35,930 nucleotides of DNA from the NCBI GenBank assembly GCA_026392155.1, contig JAPLCP010000050.1, positions 1 through 35,930 of the forward strand, written 5' to 3'. This DNA comes from Armatimonadota bacterium. Its GTDB lineage: Bacteria; Armatimonadota; Armatimonadia; Armatimonadales; Armatimonadaceae. The notes under the pieces are model-generated. The model was not told where the DNA came from and ran no database searches. It saw only the letters and a list, made by a program, of their open reading frames with translations. The translations under genes were made by a program, and so were the position numbers. Below, one piece after another: positions 33,205 to 35,930 of this stretch; within the stretch, counting starts at the first letter, position 1; the number at the start of each line of letters is the position of its first letter.

Positions 33205-34245
33205 CTACGCGTGGAGCGCCTGCTGCGCCGCTGCGACCGCAGTAGCGATATCTATGGTCGAGATATCCTGGTGCGTGACGAAGCGCAGACGCTGCCCTGC
33301 CCCTGAGCACAGAACCCCTACTGCCCATAGCCGCTTGCGAGCATCCTCACCACTCAGGCCCGTACCACGGATATTGGCAAAGACAAGGTTGGTCTCCGGC
33401 CAGGGATCGAGTGCCACGCCCGGAAGCCCTGAGAGCTCTTGTGCCAGAAGCTGGGCGTTGGCATGGTCGGTTTCAAGCTGGGAGAGGTGGTTCTGGAGTG
33501 CATAAAGCCCACCCGCCGCGACGATCCCACTCTGGCGCATGGCTCCCCCCAAGGCATGTTTCCAGCGCCGCGCTACTTCGATCTGCGCTCGCGTCCCCAA
33601 AAGCAGCGCCCCCACGGGAGCACCCAGTCCCTTGGTCAGACAGATCGTCACCGTGTCGAAGTCCTGTACCAGTTGCTGAGCCATCGGCCAAGCCCCCTCG
33701 ATACCTCCCAGCTTCACCGCCGCATTGAACAGCCGCGAGCCGTCTAGGTGAAGCGCCAGAGAGCTCTCGCGACACACGTCGGCGACGTTCTCAATCTCCT
33801 CGGGAGTCCAGACCGTGCCGCCACAGTAGTTATGCGTGTTCTCAATACAGACTAGGCGCGTCGGGGGAAAGTAGGGGCCGCTCGGACGGATCGCTGCTCG
33901 TACTTGCGCTCCGGAAAACACGCCCCGCTCGCCGCCCACTGAGTCCAGCGAAACCCCTGAGAAAACCGCCGGTGTCCCGCCCTCAAACAGGCGGATATGG
34001 CACTGCTCGTGGCAGATCACCGCATCGCCGGGCTGGGTGTGAATCTTCACCGCGATCTGATTACTCATCGTCGCCGACGGAAGAAACAGCGCCGCTTCTT
34101 TATTGAGCTTCTCCACGAGAAAATCCTGGAGCGCTTGCACGGTAGGGTCTTCGCCAAAGTGGTCGTCTCCCACCGGAGCACTAGCCATCGCTGCCCGCAT
34201 TGCCACCGTAGGCCGGGTCTTTGTGTCGGAATAAAGATCAATCAT
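33205..34245 (-). CDS. Low-specificity threonine aldolase
   Basis: A 346-residue PLP enzyme that splits threonine or allo-threonine into glycine and acetaldehyde. The start [19 protein letters not shown], the [10 protein letters not shown] segment, [12 protein letters not shown] and [10 protein letters not shown] (cofactor site) and [14 protein letters not shown] with cofactor Lys205 match the family, although the usual RSDT start is YSDT here. Length is normal. Its start overlaps the methyltransferase stop by 8 bp, so it would be expressed from the restriction-modification transcript unless it has its own promoter, an unusual joining of functions. Confidence 0.93.
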   Translation of the reverse strand: MIDLYSDTKTRPTVAMRAAMASAPVGDDHFGEDPTVQALQDFLVEKLNKEAALFLPSATMSNQIAVKIHTQPGDAVICHEQCHIRLFEGGTPAVFSGVSLDSVGGERGVFSGAQVRAAIRPSGPYFPPTRLVCIENTHNYCGGTVWTPEEIENVADVCRESSLALHLDGSRLFNAAVKLGGIEGAWPMAQQLVQDFDTVTICLTKGLGAPVGALLLGTRAQIEVARRWKHALGGAMRQSGIVAAGGLYALQNHLSQLETDHANAQLLAQELSGLPGVALDPWPETNLVFANIRGTGLSGEDARKRLWAVGVLCSGAGQRLRFVTHQDISTIDIATAVAAAQQALHA

Positions 34246-35161
34246 AATCGAGTGTCAATGCTCCCTTTTCGCTTCCTATTTTAGGTCTCTCCTGAAAGCG
34301 CAGTCGGGAGTTCTCTGCATAATCTGGGCTCTGCTCTACCCCAATCCAACGTCGCTCCAGTGACTCCGCGACGGCTCCGGTTGTATTCGACCCCGCAAAA
34401 GGGTCTAGGACAACATCCCCTTCTGTGGTGAGAAACTGGATAAAGAAGCGCGGAAGCTCAGCGGGAAAGCGGGCAGGATGGACTTTTTGCCCGATGGCTT
34501 TGGTGTCTTTCATGTAGTGGCTGTTGCTCTCATTGTTGCCACACTCAATTAAATTTCCAGGAATCGAACCGCCGCGATCTTCCGCAAATGTTTCCTTGAC
34601 GTTATGACCTGAGGGCCGCTGCGTTTTCTGAAGCCCACGCTTGATTAGTCTTTCCATGTCTTTACTATAGGGCTTTAAGACGTTGCTATTATTCGCTTTA
34701 GGAAACGCTTCTTTGGAGAGCCAGTAGATATATTCTACGGAGTCTTTCACTCGAATGCGGCGCACCGTCACCCATTCGGCAGGAGCGGGCATCTTGGCGG
34801 GGTTGTACCAAAAGAACTCCTGTGCTAGATGAAAACCCACCGTATCACACAGAGCAATCAGAAGACGAAAGTGGTAGAGCGAGCGTGTCGGCGAGCCCTG
34901 TGTCCATGCTCCTCCGACATTTAAGACGAAGCTGCCTTCTGGCTTGAGAATACGCCGAATCTCGTGGGCAAACGGTAAGAACCACTCGACATACTCCGCT
35001 TGGCTTGCATTGCCATACTCTTTCTTGAAGTGTAGAGCATACGGCGGCGATGTCATTACCAGATCAATGCTTTCATCGGGCAGGGAGCGCATTACCTCTA
35101 GGCTATCCGCACAGAAAAGCTTTCCAAGATGGGTTGTGTAAAGTGGCGTAAAAGTTGTCAT
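34238..35161 (-). CDS. PvuII-like DNA cytosine-N4 methyltransferase
   Basis: A 307-residue site-specific methyltransferase. TSPPY (37-41) is the catalytic motif, followed by a KKEYGN segment; [10 protein letters not shown] is the AdoMet-binding loop near the C-terminus, giving the beta-class order. From the SPPYAL segment through [28 protein letters not shown] and [10 protein letters not shown] it follows what I recall of M.PvuII (CAGCTG, N4-methylcytosine) closely. The target sequence cannot be known from this alone. ATG 35161 overlaps the upstream stop as ATGA, so the restriction gene and this gene are coupled. Confidence 0.93.
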   Translation of the reverse strand: MTTFTPLYTTHLGKLFCADSLEVMRSLPDESIDLVMTSPPYALHFKKEYGNASQAEYVEWFLPFAHEIRRILKPEGSFVLNVGGAWTQGSPTRSLYHFRLLIALCDTVGFHLAQEFFWYNPAKMPAPAEWVTVRRIRVKDSVEYIYWLSKEAFPKANNSNVLKPYSKDMERLIKRGLQKTQRPSGHNVKETFAEDRGGSIPGNLIECGNNESNSHYMKDTKAIGQKVHPARFPAELPRFFIQFLTTEGDVVLDPFAGSNTTGAVAESLERRWIGVEQSPDYAENSRLRFQERPKIGSEKGALTLDYD

Positions 35162-35757
35162 GGACGAGGATATTTTTCTGCGATAAGGGTTCCTAAACTG
35201 TCGAACCAAATCGTGCTTTCTATCGAATTAGTCTGCGTAAGAGGATGCATGACTGCAAGCTTTTCTGGATACTCTGCATGGCGTTTCAGATCGGAAATAC
35301 TGGCAAAAAGGAACTGCTTCCAGTTGCGTGTCTTTTTACCCATACACACCGCGAGTATATCAAACTGTGAGGCAGCATAGTAGCGACTACTGGGATCACC
35401 TTTGGAGGTGCGGGTTTTCTGAACCTCTACCTGAAGCCGACTGGAGTTCCGAACGTTTTTACACTCAATCCGAACTTGACGATCCTGTTTGGGGAGGAAG
35501 ATTGTAAAGTCATGTTTGCCATCTTCATCGTGTGCTTCGTAGCGGCCAATAGTACCGTCATACTGGAGTTTACTGAGCTGCGCGGCAAGCTGGACTTCTG
35601 CCACAGCGCCCTCCAGCGTGACACGAGCACGAAAGCGTGCTTGAAGTGCATCGAGCAGCTCATGAGCCGTGAGGCCATACTCAATCTCTAGTGGGTGTTT
35701 CGTTTCCAAACTCTTCCATCTCTTTCTGGACTCCAAACGGAGCAAAAGGCCGGGCAT
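35158..35757 (-). CDS. PD-(D/E)xK restriction endonuclease, partner of the methyltransferase
   Basis: A 199-residue protein with a nuclease core: KHDFTIFLP supplies Asp83 and RIECKN supplies Glu98 and Lys100, the D-x14-E-x-K spacing of PD-(D/E)xK enzymes. [12 protein letters not shown] is the hydrophobic strand common after the active site in restriction enzymes. Its stop is coupled to the methyltransferase gene by ATGA. It does not resemble remembered R.PvuII, although the methyltransferase does resemble M.PvuII. The ATG 35757 start overlaps the upstream gene by 77 bp; TTG 35709 would reduce that to 29 bp, so the start is uncertain. Base composition here is lower in GC than flanking genes. 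Confidence 0.75.
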   Translation of the reverse strand: MPGLLLRLESRKRWKSLETKHPLEIEYGLTAHELLDALQARFRARVTLEGAVAEVQLAAQLSKLQYDGTIGRYEAHDEDGKHDFTIFLPKQDRQVRIECKNVRNSSRLQVEVQKTRTSKGDPSSRYYAASQFDILAVCMGKKTRNWKQFLFASISDLKRHAEYPEKLAVMHPLTQTNSIESTIWFDSLGTLIAEKYPRP

Positions 35758-35930
35758 AGCCCGCCGGGCAGACCATGTTGTACTGGAGGATCATCGTATT
35801 GACCACGCCCATGCTCTCTTTTAGCTCACTTTTCAGACGCGCCTTCACCCGCTCCCGGCTCTCCAGCGAGGCTTTTTCAAGCAACTTCTGCGCCCGCTCT
35901 TTTTGTTTCACGACGGCCTCCCGCTCGCGC
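35681..35930 (-). CDS. 3' part of a gene running off the window edge
   Basis: The open frame continues past the right edge, so the N-terminus is missing. The visible 82 residues begin with a charged helical stretch (KQKERAQKLLEKASLESRERVKARLKSELKES) of coiled-coil character and end with a compact segment [19 protein letters not shown] before GNETPTRD. It overlaps the start of the endonuclease gene and may belong to the same restriction unit. Function not recognised. Confidence 0.6.
   Translation of the reverse strand, partial: REREAVVKQKERAQKLLEKASLESRERVKARLKSELKESMGVVNTMILQYNMVCPAGYARPFAPFGVQKEMEEFGNETPTRD

Noticed and set aside
1-35930. CRISPR array, transposase, prophage or rRNA
   Set aside because: No regularly spaced repeats, transposase motifs, phage structural genes or rRNA-like sequence were seen on either strand.

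Overview
The window looks like chromosomal DNA from a diderm bacterium of moderately high GC. Supporting signs are a TonB-dependent receptor with an N-terminal carboxypeptidase-like domain, a secreted c-type-heme DUF1549/DUF1553 protein, LPP20/CsgG/FlgT-type envelope proteins, two S41 proteases and a single WhiG/FliA-type sigma factor. This mix, together with several promoters that look leaderless, would fit Armatimonadota or a neighbouring phylum. That assignment is an inference from gene content. Most genes are on the minus strand in tight operons.

Layout: 61-2745 TonB-dependent receptor under a near-consensus promoter with a palindrome in its spacer; 2980-5527 sugar transferase, FtsB-like protein and pyruvate kinase; 5615-5743 a lysine-type tRNA gene whose anticodon loop carries a 57-nt structured insertion; 5757-7379 L-aspartate oxidase; 7380-7891 AT-rich and decayed sequence; 7892-11794 a three-gene FlgT/CsgG/LPP20 operon; 11831-16473 a six-gene operon joining SpeD, a membrane spermidine-synthase-like enzyme, DUF350, DUF4178 and two other membrane proteins; 16538-19499 a coupled pair of S41 proteases, one of which lacks the catalytic lysine; 19614-22622 (plus strand) a heme/DUF1549/LamG/DUF1553 protein; 22619-29009 a Gfo/Idh/MocA oxidoreductase, a small secreted protein, MutY, a small unknown protein, a nucleoside-type MFS transporter and a beta-propeller lipoprotein; 29024-29362 the remains of a Hen1 RNA-repair methyltransferase; 29467-32656 (plus strand) sigma factor, TPR protein and NAD kinase; 32669-34245 a small membrane-anchored protein and threonine aldolase; 34238-35930 a PvuII-like methyltransferase, a PD-(D/E)xK restriction enzyme and the 3' end of another gene.

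The most unusual items are the interrupted tRNA-Lys gene, the collapsed Hen1 gene, the protease/pseudoprotease pair, a palindrome present twice in frame inside the heme protein gene, and a set of genes whose -10 boxes lie 6-10 nt before the start codon. No CRISPR array, rRNA, transposase or phage gene was seen.
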